64,000 nucleotides of DNA, from NCBI RefSeq assembly GCF_014652415.1, contig NZ_BMYT01000003.1, positions 124,001 through 188,000 on the forward strand. The letters are read 5' to 3'. Both the position numbers and the translations under genes were made by a program. Positions 9,672 to 18,830 of the stretch are shown piece after piece (positions within the stretch are counted from its first letter, which is position 1; each line of letters begins with the position of its first letter). The notes beneath the pieces were generated by a model. That model searched no databases and was not told the DNA's origin. It worked only from the letters and a program-made list of their open reading frames with translations. The DNA is from Affinundibacterium macrobrachii. Its GTDB lineage: Bacteria > Pseudomonadota > Gammaproteobacteria > Burkholderiales > Burkholderiaceae_D.

Positions 9672-10395
9672 ATTCTTCGATGATGGCATTCGTAAATACT
9701 TCCTGCACATCATCAAGATTTTCTAATGCATCAATAATTTTCTGCATCTTGATCGCATCTTCGCCTGTGAAAACCGTTTCAGTTTGCGGCTTCATCACGA
9801 CTTCTGCGACTTCTGATTTAAAACCTGCTTTTTCTAAAGCATCTTTCAATGCCGACAAATCATGTGGTGGGCAAGTGACTTCAATACCGCCTTCATCATC
9901 CGTGATCACATCATCTGCACCGGCTTCTAACGCGGCTTCCATCAGCGCATCTTCATTTGTGCCGGGTGCAAAAAACATTTGACCGCAATGCGTGAACAGA
10001 AACGCCACCGAACCTTCGGTGCCCATATTGCCGCCATGCTTGTTAAATGCATGACGCACTTCAGCTACCGTACGCACACGATTATCGGTCATACAATCAA
10101 CAATAATCGCTGCGCCACCGATACCGTAACCTTCATAGCGAACTTCTTCGTAATTGGCACCTTCCAAAGTTCCGGCTCCGCGTTGAATCGCACGTGTGAC
10201 GTTTTCCTTGGGCATATTTGCATCAGTAGCTTTATCCACTGCCAAACGCAGACGTGGGTTAGAAGCAATGTCTTCGCCGCCCATACGCGCTGCAACCGTG
10301 ATTTCTTTAATCAAGCGTGTCCAGATCTTGCCGCGCTTTGCGTCGGTCGCTGCTTTTTTATGCTTGATGTTGGCCCATTTACTATGTCCTGCCAT
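9670..10395 (-). CDS. YebC/PmpR family regulatory protein
   Basis: A 241-residue YebC-family protein ([25 protein letters not shown] start, [49 protein letters not shown]). Family members are reported as DNA-binding regulators and, more recently, as translation factors that relieve ribosome stalling at proline runs. I chose the ATG at 10395, preceded by AGAAAGA, because the 50 in-frame upstream residues are not part of the family. The stop codon lies in an inverted-repeat arm. Confidence 0.94.
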   Translation of the reverse strand: MAGHSKWANIKHKKAATDAKRGKIWTRLIKEITVAARMGGEDIASNPRLRLAVDKATDANMPKENVTRAIQRGAGTLEGANYEEVRYEGYGIGGAAIIVDCMTDNRVRTVAEVRHAFNKHGGNMGTEGSVAFLFTHCGQMFFAPGTNEDALMEAALEAGADDVITDDEGGIEVTCPPHDLSALKDALEKAGFKSEVAEVVMKPQTETVFTGEDAIKMQKIIDALENLDDVQEVFTNAIIEE

Positions 10396-10651
10396 GATTA
10401 TTCTTTCTAAAATTGACAATGCTTTGCAATGATCTGTGAAGATTTGCGGTAATTTTCGCCTTGCGCTGACTAATTTAGATGTCGCGCCGGAAACTTTGCA
10501 AAGGATTGGTTTTATAATGAAGACCGCTATTCTAACATAGAGCACTTAGGCAAAACCGCTGTGATCTGCTTAGGATAGTGTGGATCACCTAAGTTTTCGA
10601 ACTAGATTTGAACAATTATCTCTTTTTATTGATCTTCAACCCAGGCAAATC

Positions 10652-12241
10652 ATGTCAAAACCACTCTTAGTCGCCAAATCCATTGCGAAAAATCAAATTT
10701 TTGATCTTCATTTGCTGTCTGATTGGGCAAATCGTCATGGCTGCATTACTGGCGCCACCGGCACCGGTAAAACCGTGACCTTGCAAGTGTTGGCACAATC
10801 GTTTTCGGATATCGGCGTGCCGGTGTTTATGGCCGATGTCAAAGGTGACTTATCTGGCATGGCGCAAGCGGGACAATTAAGCCCGAAGATGCAACAACGT
10901 ATAGAGATGTTGGGTATCGAAGCGCCAAACTGGCAAGCTTGCCCAGTTACTTTTTGGGACGTTTTTGGCAAACAAGGTCATCCAGTACGCGCAACGATTT
11001 CTGATCTAGGACCTTTGCTATTAGGTCGAATGTTGAATTTGAACGAAACCCAAGAAGGTGTTCTGCAACTCGCATTCAAAATCGCCGATGACAATGGCTT
11101 GCTATTATTGGACATCAAAGATTTGCGCGCGATGTTGCAATACTTGGGTGATAACGCTTCTGAATTTCAAACCGAATACGGCAATATCTCCGCCGCCAGC
11201 ATAGGTGCGATTCAACGGGCTTTGCTGGCAATCGCAGAGCAAGGTGGCGAAGAATTTTTCGGCGAGCCCATGCTCAATCTTGACGACATGATGCAAACCG
11301 ATACAAGTGGCAAAGGTTTCATCAATATTCTGGCAGCAGATCAACTCTTGCAAGCGCCGCGCTTGTACTCAACATTCCTGCTGTGGATGCTTTCTGAATT
11401 GTATGAAAACCTGCCGGAAGTCGGTGATGTAGCGCAACCGAAGATGGTATTTTTCTTCGACGAAGCGCATCTCTTATTTGATGAAGCACCCAAAGTTTTA
11501 CTACAAAAAATCGAGCAAGTTGTGCGCTTAATTCGTTCTAAAGGCGTTGGCGTGTATTTCGTCACGCAAAACCCGCTCGATATTCCGGACACGGTGCTCG
11601 GTCAACTCGGCAATCGCGTACAACATGCGCTACGTGCTTATACGCCACGTGACCAAAAGGCAGTACAAGCAGCAGCAGAAACCTTCCGCCCCAATCCTGA
11701 ACTCGACACGGTCGCGGTGATTAGTGAACTGGGTGTGGGTGAAGCTTTGATTTCTTTCTTGGATGAGAAAGGCCGTCCGAATATGGTACAACGCGGCTTT
11801 ATCGTTCCGCCCGCGTCACAAATAGGTGCAATCACAGCCGAGCAAAGACAAACTATCATTGCGAATTCTATCGTCGCAGGCGTCTATGAAAAAGCGATTG
11901 ATCGTGAATCTGCCTATGAAAAAATCAAAGGTCGCGTCGCGCAAAATAACGCAAGCAATAGTCAGCCTGCTCCAACAGCGGGCAATGACAATCAAGCTTG
12001 GGGCCGCTCTTCAAACAATACGCTGCAAACAAATTCTCAACAACCAGCACAAGAATCCGATGGCGGTGGAATTGCTGGTGCATTAGGCGGCATGTTCGGC
12101 AATTTATTCGGTGGTTCTGGCATACGACGCAAAGACAATGTGGCCGAAACCATGGTCAAATCCGCCGTGCGTACGATAGGCTCACAAGTCGGGCGCGAGA
12201 TTATTCGTGGCGTATTAGGATCGATCATGAAGAAACGCTAA
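10652..12241 (+). CDS. HerA-like ATPase, DUF853 family (YjgR-like)
   Basis: A 529-residue P-loop ATPase of the HerA/FtsK superfamily. Walker A GATGTGKT lies near residue 34, Walker B is [12 protein letters not shown] (about 268-279), and an arginine-rich sensor region follows ([32 protein letters not shown]). The C-terminus is a low-complexity Gln/Asn/Gly-rich tail ending in an ILGxxMKKR-type helix. The closest recognised family is E. coli YjgR, whose role is poorly defined (DNA translocase/helicase-like). The ATG at 10652 is chosen over the upstream in-frame ATG at 10580 because family homology begins at [10 protein letters not shown]. Confidence 0.85.
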   Translation: MSKPLLVAKSIAKNQIFDLHLLSDWANRHGCITGATGTGKTVTLQVLAQSFSDIGVPVFMADVKGDLSGMAQAGQLSPKMQQRIEMLGIEAPNWQACPVTFWDVFGKQGHPVRATISDLGPLLLGRMLNLNETQEGVLQLAFKIADDNGLLLLDIKDLRAMLQYLGDNASEFQTEYGNISAASIGAIQRALLAIAEQGGEEFFGEPMLNLDDMMQTDTSGKGFINILAADQLLQAPRLYSTFLLWMLSELYENLPEVGDVAQPKMVFFFDEAHLLFDEAPKVLLQKIEQVVRLIRSKGVGVYFVTQNPLDIPDTVLGQLGNRVQHALRAYTPRDQKAVQAAAETFRPNPELDTVAVISELGVGEALISFLDEKGRPNMVQRGFIVPPASQIGAITAEQRQTIIANSIVAGVYEKAIDRESAYEKIKGRVAQNNASNSQPAPTAGNDNQAWGRSSNNTLQTNSQQPAQESDGGGIAGALGGMFGNLFGGSGIRRKDNVAETMVKSAVRTIGSQVGREIIRGVLGSIMKKR

Positions 12242-12348
12242 ACATGACCGGTTGGGTGGCAGGCGCGAATACATCTATGCCGCCCACGCACAATTGGTTT
12301 GATTCAGCACCGCCTCCTTCAACACAGCAACACTTCATCATAAGCATC

Positions 12349-12819
12349 ATGCAACTCATCATCGCCGCCGTTGGTCACAAAATGCCTTCATGGATAGAAA
12401 CTGGCTTTCAGGAATACGCCAAACGTATGCCGCCTGAAGCACGCATTCATCTGAAAGAAATCAAACCAATTGAACGCTCCGGCAGCAAGACCGCCGAAAC
12501 TGTGATGGCACTCGAAAAAGAAAAGATCGAAGCGGTCATCCCGAAAAATGCGCGCATCATCGCACTTGATGAACGCGGCAAAGATTTAACCTCAGTCGGG
12601 CTCGCCAAACAATTAACCGATTGGCAGCAAGATGGGCGTGATGTGGTGTTTGTAATTGGCGGTGCGGATGGTTTAGACGCCGAGTTCAAAGCAAAGGCGG
12701 ATGGTTTGATTCGTATTTCGAGTTTAACTTTGCCGCATGGCATGGTGCGTGTATTATTAGCAGAACAACTCTATCGCGCTTGGTCGATTACGCAAAACCA
12801 CCCTTACCATCGGGTATAA
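12349..12819 (+). CDS. rlmH: 23S rRNA pseudouridine-1915 N3-methyltransferase
   Basis: A 156-residue SPOUT methyltransferase that methylates pseudouridine 1915 in helix 69 of 23S rRNA on assembled 70S ribosomes. It is recognised by [15 protein letters not shown], the AdoMet knot ([10 protein letters not shown]) and the C-terminal [22 protein letters not shown]...HPYHR. The ATG at 12349 gives the exact family length; the frame is open further upstream but overlaps the previous gene. Association with maf and rsfS/nadD is typical. Confidence 0.95.
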   Translation: MQLIIAAVGHKMPSWIETGFQEYAKRMPPEARIHLKEIKPIERSGSKTAETVMALEKEKIEAVIPKNARIIALDERGKDLTSVGLAKQLTDWQQDGRDVVFVIGGADGLDAEFKAKADGLIRISSLTLPHGMVRVLLAEQLYRAWSITQNHPYHRV

Positions 12820-12857
12820 AAAATAATGCGACCGCGCCCTGCTTCAGGATTTTAGCT

Positions 12858-13469
12858 ATGTCGCAACACCGAAAAATTTATCTCGCTTCCAAAAGCCCAC
12901 GTCGACGCGAGTTACTGCGTCAAGTCGGTATTGATTTTGAAGTTTTACTATTACGCGATGCACCGCCGCGTGGACCCGACGTGACCGAGATCGTACTGCC
13001 AGGTGAATTACCAGAAGCCTATGTCGGGCGTGTCACCCAAGAAAAAGCACAAGCGGCTTGGGATGCTGTGCTAGCAAGACGCTTATTCCCGCTCCCTGTC
13101 TTAGCCGCTGATACCACAGTAGTGATCGCGCAAGAGATTTTAGGCAAACCCGCCAATCGTGACGAAGCGATCAGCATGCTCAGTAAATTGGCAGGAAATA
13201 CGCATCAAGTGCTCACTAGCATCGCGATCAAATACCAACACCAACTTCTACAATGTACGCAAAAATCCGAGGTGACATTCGCGGCATTAAGCGACGTGCA
13301 AATCGCCGCCTACTGCGATAGCGCAGAACCGTATGACAAAGCTGGCGGCTATGGCATACAAGGTATGGCAGCACGATTTATCAGTCATATCAATGGCAGC
13401 TATTCAGGCATCATGGGTCTCCCTTTATACGAGACTAGCGACCTATTAGAACGCTTAAATCCACACTAA
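12858..13469 (+). CDS. maf: Maf family nucleoside triphosphate pyrophosphatase
   Basis: A 203-residue Maf/HAM1-like house-cleaning enzyme hydrolysing non-canonical or modified NTPs. The signatures YLASKSPRRRELL (residues 7-19), the EKAQAAW helix, LAADTTVV and the YDKAGGYGIQG loop are all intact. Start 12858 follows an AGGA box; the upstream in-frame ATG at 12780 lies inside rlmH and is unlikely. The LAADTTV and C-terminal motifs fit the YhdE (dTTP/UTP) subgroup more than YceF. Confidence 0.93.
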   Translation: MSQHRKIYLASKSPRRRELLRQVGIDFEVLLLRDAPPRGPDVTEIVLPGELPEAYVGRVTQEKAQAAWDAVLARRLFPLPVLAADTTVVIAQEILGKPANRDEAISMLSKLAGNTHQVLTSIAIKYQHQLLQCTQKSEVTFAALSDVQIAAYCDSAEPYDKAGGYGIQGMAARFISHINGSYSGIMGLPLYETSDLLERLNPH

Positions 13470-13547
13470 AGTGCAGCACTAAATAACAAATATAAGACAC
13501 AGCACTGCTTACAAAATTCGAATTCAAAATTTAACGGAAACCCAGCC

Positions 13548-15023
13548 ATGAGCGAAAGTCTATTAATCAACGTCACGCCGCAAGAAACCCGCGTAGCCCT
13601 GATTTTTCAGGGAGCAGTACAAGAATTACATATCGAACGCACGCTATCACGCGGCCTGGTTGGCAATATTTATTTAGGCAAAGTCGTGCGCGTTTTACCC
13701 GGCATGCAATCCGCTTTTATCGACATCGGTCTCGAACGCGCTGCGTTCTTACACGTTGCCGATATCTGGGATGCGCGTCCTCAAGGGCACGAAGGCAATC
13801 CAAATAATGTGCCACTCACGCCTATCGAGAAACTCTTGTTTGATGGTCAGGCAATCACCGTGCAAGTCGTGAAAGACCCAATCGGCACCAAGGGCGCACG
13901 CCTCTCCACGCAAATTTCGATTGCGGGGCGCATGCTCGTATTTTTACCGCAAGATTCCCACATCGGCATTTCACAAAGAATCGAAAACGAAGAAGAACGC
14001 GAAGCCCTGCGCACCAAAGTACAAGGCTTAATGTTAGAAGATGAAAAAGGCGGTTTCATCGTGCGTACGATGGCAGAAGACGCGTCGGAAGAAGATCTGC
14101 GCACCGACATCGAATACCTACGCCGCACTTGGTCCACCATTACCAAACTCGCCAAAACCAAACCACCGTGCAGCCTCTTGCACCAAGATCTCAATCTAGC
14201 ACAACGGGTTTTGCGCGACTTCGTCAACGAAGAAACCAGCAGCATACAAATTGATTCGCGTGAAAATTTTTTGATGCTGCAAGAATTCGGTCGCACCTAC
14301 ACACCGTCGGTTTTGCCCAAGCTCCAGCATTACACAGGTGAGCGTCCGCTGTTTGATCTCTATAGCGTAGAGGAAGAAATCGAACGCGCACTTGGTCGTC
14401 GCGTCAATCTCAAATCGGGTGGCTACCTGATCATCGATCAAACCGAAGCAATGACTACCATCGACGTCAACACCGGCAGCTTTGTCGCAGGCCGCAATTT
14501 TGACGATACGATTTTCAAAACCAATCTCGAAGCCGCCATCGCCATCGCCCGCCAACTACGTCTGCGCAACTTAGGCGGCATCATCATCCTCGACTTAATC
14601 GATATGGAAAGTCAGGAACATAAGGATGCGGTGCTTGCAGAACTTAACAAAGCCCTGTCACGCGATCGCACCAAACTCTCAGTATCTACCTTCTCTGCCT
14701 TAGGCTTAGTCGAAGTCACCCGCAAACGCACACGCGAATCACTAGCCCATGTGCTATGCGAGCCCTGCCCTGCCTGCAGCGGCAAAGGCCAAGTCAAAAC
14801 CGCCCGCACCATCTGCTACGAAATCCTGCGCGAACTACTACGCGAAGCCAAACAATTCAACCCAAGAGAATTCCGCATCATGGCATCGCAAGTGGTGGTT
14901 GATATGTTTTTGGAAGAAGAATCGCAACACTTGGCGATGCTGGGGGATTTTATTGGTAAGCCAATTTCACTGCAGGTGGAGAATGTGTTTCATCAGGAGC
15001 AGTACGATATTATTTTGATGTAA
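13548..15023 (+). CDS. rng: Ribonuclease G
   Basis: A 491-residue RNase E/G family endoribonuclease that matures the 16S rRNA 5' end and decays mRNA. An S1 domain (about residues 35-125) is followed by the DNase I-like catalytic domain with TTIDVNTGSF and IIILDLIDME (Mg ligands) and the Zn-link CEPCPACSGKG. It ends in YDIILM-stop. Its 3' end is the attachment site of the adjacent island: the last 81 nt recur at 16801-16881, and the last six codons recur again at 53033-53051. The reading frame itself is intact. Confidence 0.95.
   Translation: MSESLLINVTPQETRVALIFQGAVQELHIERTLSRGLVGNIYLGKVVRVLPGMQSAFIDIGLERAAFLHVADIWDARPQGHEGNPNNVPLTPIEKLLFDGQAITVQVVKDPIGTKGARLSTQISIAGRMLVFLPQDSHIGISQRIENEEEREALRTKVQGLMLEDEKGGFIVRTMAEDASEEDLRTDIEYLRRTWSTITKLAKTKPPCSLLHQDLNLAQRVLRDFVNEETSSIQIDSRENFLMLQEFGRTYTPSVLPKLQHYTGERPLFDLYSVEEEIERALGRRVNLKSGGYLIIDQTEAMTTIDVNTGSFVAGRNFDDTIFKTNLEAAIAIARQLRLRNLGGIIILDLIDMESQEHKDAVLAELNKALSRDRTKLSVSTFSALGLVEVTRKRTRESLAHVLCEPCPACSGKGQVKTARTICYEILRELLREAKQFNPREFRIMASQVVVDMFLEEESQHLAMLGDFIGKPISLQVENVFHQEQYDIILM
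15003..15021 (+). other. Attachment site copy 1 (rng 3' end)
   Basis: The 19 nt TACGATATTATTTTGATGT at the end of rng recur exactly at 16863-16881 and with one change (silent, GAT to GAC) at 53033-53051, all in the same orientation. The last copy sits next to an integrase gene. I interpret this as the chromosomal att core; the exact crossover is not known. Confidence 0.75.
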
Positions 15024-15178
15024 AGAATTAAATTAATTCACAGCCTACTGTAGCTGGTGAATTGGACTGCATATGAATCTTCACTCGCAAATATTTCTTG
15101 TTATTCCCATACAGTGAGATGTATACCTATTACTTCGGACTAAATTTAAAAGCCTTTCCTTACTTTATTTTTACTTCC

Positions 15179-16690
15179 ATGCATAAATCACTTATTGCTG
15201 TCGCGCTTTACATTTGTGCATCAGCTTTCAACTTCTCGAACGCGCAGTTTGCTGATTTCAAAACAACGGAAAAAGTATTAGGCAAGATGATCAAAAACCG
15301 TAGCAGCAATTTTGTCGTTAGCGGTGATGGGCAGCGTATTGCCTACGTCGTCGGTACAGGTCGATACGACGCGGAAATGGGGCCAAGCGAAAGTTGGGAA
15401 AAATATCACCTCGTGGTAGACGGCAAAGTGGGAAAACCATATCGTCGAATTTCAGAAGTACAATTCAGTCCAGATAGTCAACGTGTAGGCTACATTAGCA
15501 CTACTGCCGTCATCATTGATGGCAAGGAAGATCAGGCATTCGGAGAGAGCGCCACTGATGCGGTCAATCAACAGATTCGTGAACTATATGGCTTACGTTT
15601 TAGCGCTGATAGTAAGTCGTACGCTTACGCCACATCTAGTATCAACGCAGAAGGTCCTGCTTTCATCGTTCTCAATGGGATAAAACTAAAAAGCTATGCT
15701 CGTGTCCATAATCCTCTATTTAGCCCTGACGGCAAACACATCGCCTACTCTGCTCAAATTGCCAATCCCCGGCGCGAATTGGTTATATTAGATAATAAGG
15801 AAGGTCCGACTTTTGATCATCTCATCGAAGACGATAATCTCAAGTTTAGCCCCGACAGCTCAAAATTAACTTATCTCGCCTGGCCAAAACATAACAAGCC
15901 AGCGCAATACATCATGGTCAACAATGGTCGTGAACATGTCGTTTTACTGGGTGGTGAAAAATGGCGAACGTTTAGTCCTGATAGTAAACATTTAGCTTAC
16001 GCTTTTGAAACTGAGCACAAGAAAAAAACTATATTGGTCGATCAGAAAATCGGCCAGCTCTTTAATGCTTGGGGTTTAAGTGCTCCCATATTCAGTCCTG
16101 ACAGCCAACGTATAGCATTTGTCGTGACGACACATAATCCGTCCTTACGCAAGGGACAAGTATACACTGTGCTCGATGGGAAAAGTGGTAAGGTCTACCA
16201 AGAACTTCTGCTACAGCAGCCTATATTTAGCGCCGACAGTCAACATTTCGCCTATGGCGCCTTCAATGGAACTTCTTGGATGACGGTCGTTGACGGTATC
16301 GAGGGTACCCATTTCAATAGCGTGCGCGACTTACAATTTAATCCAACCAAGGAAGGACTTGCCTTTATCGCTCAAGTCGGCGACAAATTTTGTGTCAGTT
16401 ACCGCGGCACCAACGGAACATTGTTCGATCAAGTTGTGGACCTACAATTTAGCGATGATGGGAATACGCTCGCCTATGCCGCACTGAACTCAAAAGACAA
16501 AAAATGGCGAGTAATTATCAATGGAAAAGAAAGCCCACCATACGATTTTATATTAGCGAAAGATGCTTACGACCATAAAACCTCCACGCCGCAATCACAA
16601 AGTAGCTTGCGTTTTATATCCAACAATCAATTGCAATTCCTTGCAACGCGCGGTGATCGACTTATTTCTGTCAAATTGCAAATACCGTAA
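15179..16690 (+). CDS. Secreted PD40/TolB-like beta-propeller protein
   Basis: A 503-residue protein with a signal peptide (MHKSLIAVALYICASAFNFSNAQ) and at least nine PD40-type repeats. Each is marked by F-S/N-P/A-D-S/G then Y/F: FSPDSQRVGY, FSADSKSYAY, FSPDGKHIAY, FSPDSSKLTY, FSPDSKHLAY, FSPDSQRIAF, FSADSQHFAY, FNPTKEGLAF, FSDDGNTLAY. It is predicted to fold as one or two propellers in the periplasm or cell surface, probably a binding scaffold; no catalytic motif is seen. The start at 15179 is chosen because the signal peptide begins there. It lies between two copies of the rng 3' end, so it belongs to inserted or rearranged DNA. Confidence 0.75.
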   Translation: MHKSLIAVALYICASAFNFSNAQFADFKTTEKVLGKMIKNRSSNFVVSGDGQRIAYVVGTGRYDAEMGPSESWEKYHLVVDGKVGKPYRRISEVQFSPDSQRVGYISTTAVIIDGKEDQAFGESATDAVNQQIRELYGLRFSADSKSYAYATSSINAEGPAFIVLNGIKLKSYARVHNPLFSPDGKHIAYSAQIANPRRELVILDNKEGPTFDHLIEDDNLKFSPDSSKLTYLAWPKHNKPAQYIMVNNGREHVVLLGGEKWRTFSPDSKHLAYAFETEHKKKTILVDQKIGQLFNAWGLSAPIFSPDSQRIAFVVTTHNPSLRKGQVYTVLDGKSGKVYQELLLQQPIFSADSQHFAYGAFNGTSWMTVVDGIEGTHFNSVRDLQFNPTKEGLAFIAQVGDKFCVSYRGTNGTLFDQVVDLQFSDDGNTLAYAALNSKDKKWRVIINGKESPPYDFILAKDAYDHKTSTPQSQSSLRFISNNQLQFLATRGDRLISVKLQIP

Positions 16691-16720
16691 CTCGGCAAGG
16701 CGTGGATATGCGCGCTTTCT

Positions 16721-16804
16721 TGCCCACGCGGATTCAATGCTTAGTCGACCAACGCTTCTCCGTGTACTTAATACATTTCTCCTTTTTCGACCGTAACGCG
16801 TGGG
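16721..16804. repeat. Truncated copy of a MITE-like repeat
   Basis: This matches 54073-54156 closely (shared ...TCTCCGTGTACTTAATACAT... and CGCGTGGG end) but lacks the outer inverted repeats seen in the 54-kb copy. At the right it fuses directly to the duplicated rng 3' end through the shared TGGG. It follows the beta-propeller gene in the same way the other copy follows the secreted gene at 53 kb. Confidence 0.8.
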
Positions 16805-16881
16805 GGATTTCATTGGTAAGCCAATTTCACTGCAGGTGGAGAATGTGTTTCATCAGGAACAGTACGATATTATTTTGATGT
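16801..16881 (+). repeat. Duplicate of rng 3' end (attachment site copy 2)
   Basis: 81 nt identical to 14941-15021 of rng except two substitutions (at 16811 and 16859), then TGA in place of TAA. It still encodes the RNase G C-terminus but is not attached to a gene. Such duplicated gene ends are the footprint of integrases that target the 3' end of a gene. It marks the left end of the main island. Confidence 0.85.
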
Positions 16882-16939
16882 GATTTTTTTATACTTTAAA
16901 ATCAATTACTTAAAGGTTCTTTCACAATAAATATCGACT

Positions 16940-16960
16940 TAGCTACAAAGCTAGCTACAA
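16940..16960 (+). repeat. Island-end repeat, left copy (TAGCTACAAAGCTAGCTACAA)
   Basis: Two TAGCTACA units 11 nt apart. Nearly the same block, in the same orientation, lies at 52893-52914 immediately upstream of the integrase gene. Position near both island ends suggests integrase arm-type or excisionase binding sites, or an integrase operator. Confidence 0.55.
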
Positions 16961-17024
16961 ATAGTTTTACGGCAGTCACTCCCTGCTTAAGACAAATTCG
17001 CGCATAAAAGGCTATGGACAATTC

Positions 17025-18221
17025 ATGAACAATTTAAAACGTTTGAGCGACGAAGAGTGCCAAAATATTCGCGATCAACTTTTCCTTAAGCTCAATTCGG
17101 ATGAAGCACCATTTGCCTTAAACAAAGATGAAGAGAAATTCGGCCCAGATGATTGGGCTTGGCTATTTCTTAGGATGAATAAGAAATACCAGTTTGCTTA
17201 TTCTAATCACCCCAAAGCCATGAATGAACTCAAGATTTTGGAATTCGTTCACGAAAAAGACCTATGCAATATTCACGCTGACCTCGATGAACGCTGCCGA
17301 AGAAGTTTCGGGCTGGCAGCTTGGTTAGACTACACGCAGCCGATTTTGCCGGAACTAAAAAATGAAGTTGATTCCTGGTTTGCACCTTTAAAGGCAGCAA
17401 TTCCCGAAGATCACTCGCGCCGAACGGTAAGCAAAGAAATATATATTAGGCCACTGGGTCCACAATCACAAAAGCTGGACAAGTATCCTTATCATCTAAT
17501 CGAAGAAACACCTTTTGGCTATCGAATTAGAGGACTACCAATTACATCTCGCCATGGAATTCGAGATGACCTTGGTTGCATCGCTTTCGCCGTTGATTGC
17601 AGTGTCCCTCCAAGTGGACAAATCACGACGCTAAAAAAGATTGCACACAAAATCCGAAGCATCTTAATGGATAGTAATGAATTAACGGATACCGAGTTGA
17701 ATGAGACGATGATCTTGGAAATTAAAAACAGTGAGAATTTTAATTACATGAACTTCAAAATAGCAGGTGGAGCGGAAGATATTGTTCGAGATTATGAAAT
17801 TGTGTGGCGCGCCGTTTACCTTAATGTACTTGGTCCAATCACAATGCAGATCGAAAAAATATTAGGTGAAGTAAAGGATGTATATCAAGAGTTGCAAGAT
17901 GATGGCTTTGCAAAGCCATCCAGCCTCCTACGATTTAAGTACAATCTGGTCAATTCAAAGGATCTCGATGGGTTATCTCGGAATGGGGGCAACTATTTAA
18001 AATGCTTAGTCTTAATTGCTCAACTACACGATCAAGGATTTGGCAACAATCAGATTGCGCAAATTTTCAATCTTTGCAGCGAAACCGGAAAATACAAGAA
18101 TACTTGGCGGGAGCAACTACACAACAAAATTGACGAATACATTGTCGAAGCTAAAGATATGATTAACGGTGGATATCGTCTATTAATTCAAACACAAAAG
18201 CCCGACCAAAACCAAAGTTAA
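17025..18221 (+). CDS. Hypothetical island protein (possible DUF6499-like N-terminus)
   Basis: 398 residues, not firmly recognised. The N-terminal segment GPDDWAWLFLRMNKKYQFAY with a later RSFGLAAWLDY is reminiscent of the transcriptional-regulator-like DUF6499 segment found in proteobacterial integrative elements, but this is from memory and uncertain. The middle (GFGYRIRGLPITSRHG...IAFAVDCSVPPSGQI) is globular. The C-terminal ~60 residues (LIAQLHDQGFGNNQIAQIFNL) look like a helix-turn-helix. No signal peptide or membrane segment. It is the first gene inside the left end and is followed by a terminator, so it is a single-gene unit. Confidence 0.7.
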   Translation: MNNLKRLSDEECQNIRDQLFLKLNSDEAPFALNKDEEKFGPDDWAWLFLRMNKKYQFAYSNHPKAMNELKILEFVHEKDLCNIHADLDERCRRSFGLAAWLDYTQPILPELKNEVDSWFAPLKAAIPEDHSRRTVSKEIYIRPLGPQSQKLDKYPYHLIEETPFGYRIRGLPITSRHGIRDDLGCIAFAVDCSVPPSGQITTLKKIAHKIRSILMDSNELTDTELNETMILEIKNSENFNYMNFKIAGGAEDIVRDYEIVWRAVYLNVLGPITMQIEKILGEVKDVYQELQDDGFAKPSSLLRFKYNLVNSKDLDGLSRNGGNYLKCLVLIAQLHDQGFGNNQIAQIFNLCSETGKYKNTWREQLHNKIDEYIVEAKDMINGGYRLLIQTQKPDQNQS

Positions 18222-18245
18222 ACCTAAGAACCAATTCAAATCACA

Positions 18246-18281
18246 AAAATGGCCGCTTGTCAAACGATAAGCGGCCATTTT
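18246..18281. terminator. Rho-independent terminator
   Basis: Perfect 13-nt arms AAAATGGCCGCTT (18246-18258) and AAGCGGCCATTTT (18269-18281), with A/T runs on both sides. It lies 25 nt after the 398-aa gene and can work in both directions. Confidence 0.88.
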
Positions 18282-18396
18282 CGTTTGCAGCACTGTTTTC
18301 AAACCACCTCTCTCGCTTCTGACGCCCTGTCTTTAACAGTTCAAAGTATGGGCTGATTCGGGCCTGAATCTTTCATAAATCAATTGGAGCTTAAAC

Positions 18397-18753
18397 ATGA
18401 AACATTCAATCAAAGTGTGTGACGATGAGCAGAGAACAACTAATAAAAATCAGGTCATGAGTCCAGAACTGCTTGCGCTCATAGAGCGTGTGCGATCAGT
18501 CGTCAATGACCGCCTTCTTAGACTTACTCAAGTCAAAGTGAAGACTGGGCTAGCGTCTTCTACGATTTGGAAATATGTAAAGCACGGAACACTACCACCA
18601 CCCATACGCATTGGTTCTCGTTCTGCATGCTGGAAAGAATCAGAAATTAGTGCATGGATTGAGGCTAACGCTTTTGCTTCACGTTCTGAGAAACCCGTGA
18701 ATATAAAAATGTTTGTCGCCTTACTGATCGATTCAAAAATTCATTCAGATTGA
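18397..18753 (+). CDS. AlpA-like helix-turn-helix regulator
   Basis: A 118-residue protein. Residues ~40-95 form an AlpA/excisionase-type winged HTH: RLTQVKVKTGLASSTIWKYV, then LPPPIRIGSRSACWKESEISAWIE, the standard AlpA pattern. AlpA proteins activate integrase or replication genes of P4-like satellites and islands. Its position before the RepA-like ATPase gene fits that use. The ~35 N-terminal and ~20 C-terminal residues are outside the domain; a shorter start at the internal ATG (MSPELLALIERV) is possible. Confidence 0.8.
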   Translation: MKHSIKVCDDEQRTTNKNQVMSPELLALIERVRSVVNDRLLRLTQVKVKTGLASSTIWKYVKHGTLPPPIRIGSRSACWKESEISAWIEANAFASRSEKPVNIKMFVALLIDSKIHSD

Positions 18754-18830
18754 TTCAAGCGCTAGTTGAAGTGACTAAATGTTTGATCCAGAAAATATTT
18801 TGAATGAAACCAAAATCAGGAGCTGTAAAA

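Noticed and set aside
10580-10651. Longer start for the HerA-like ATPase
   Set aside because: The extra 24 residues have no family similarity; the internal ATG at 10652 matches the family start.
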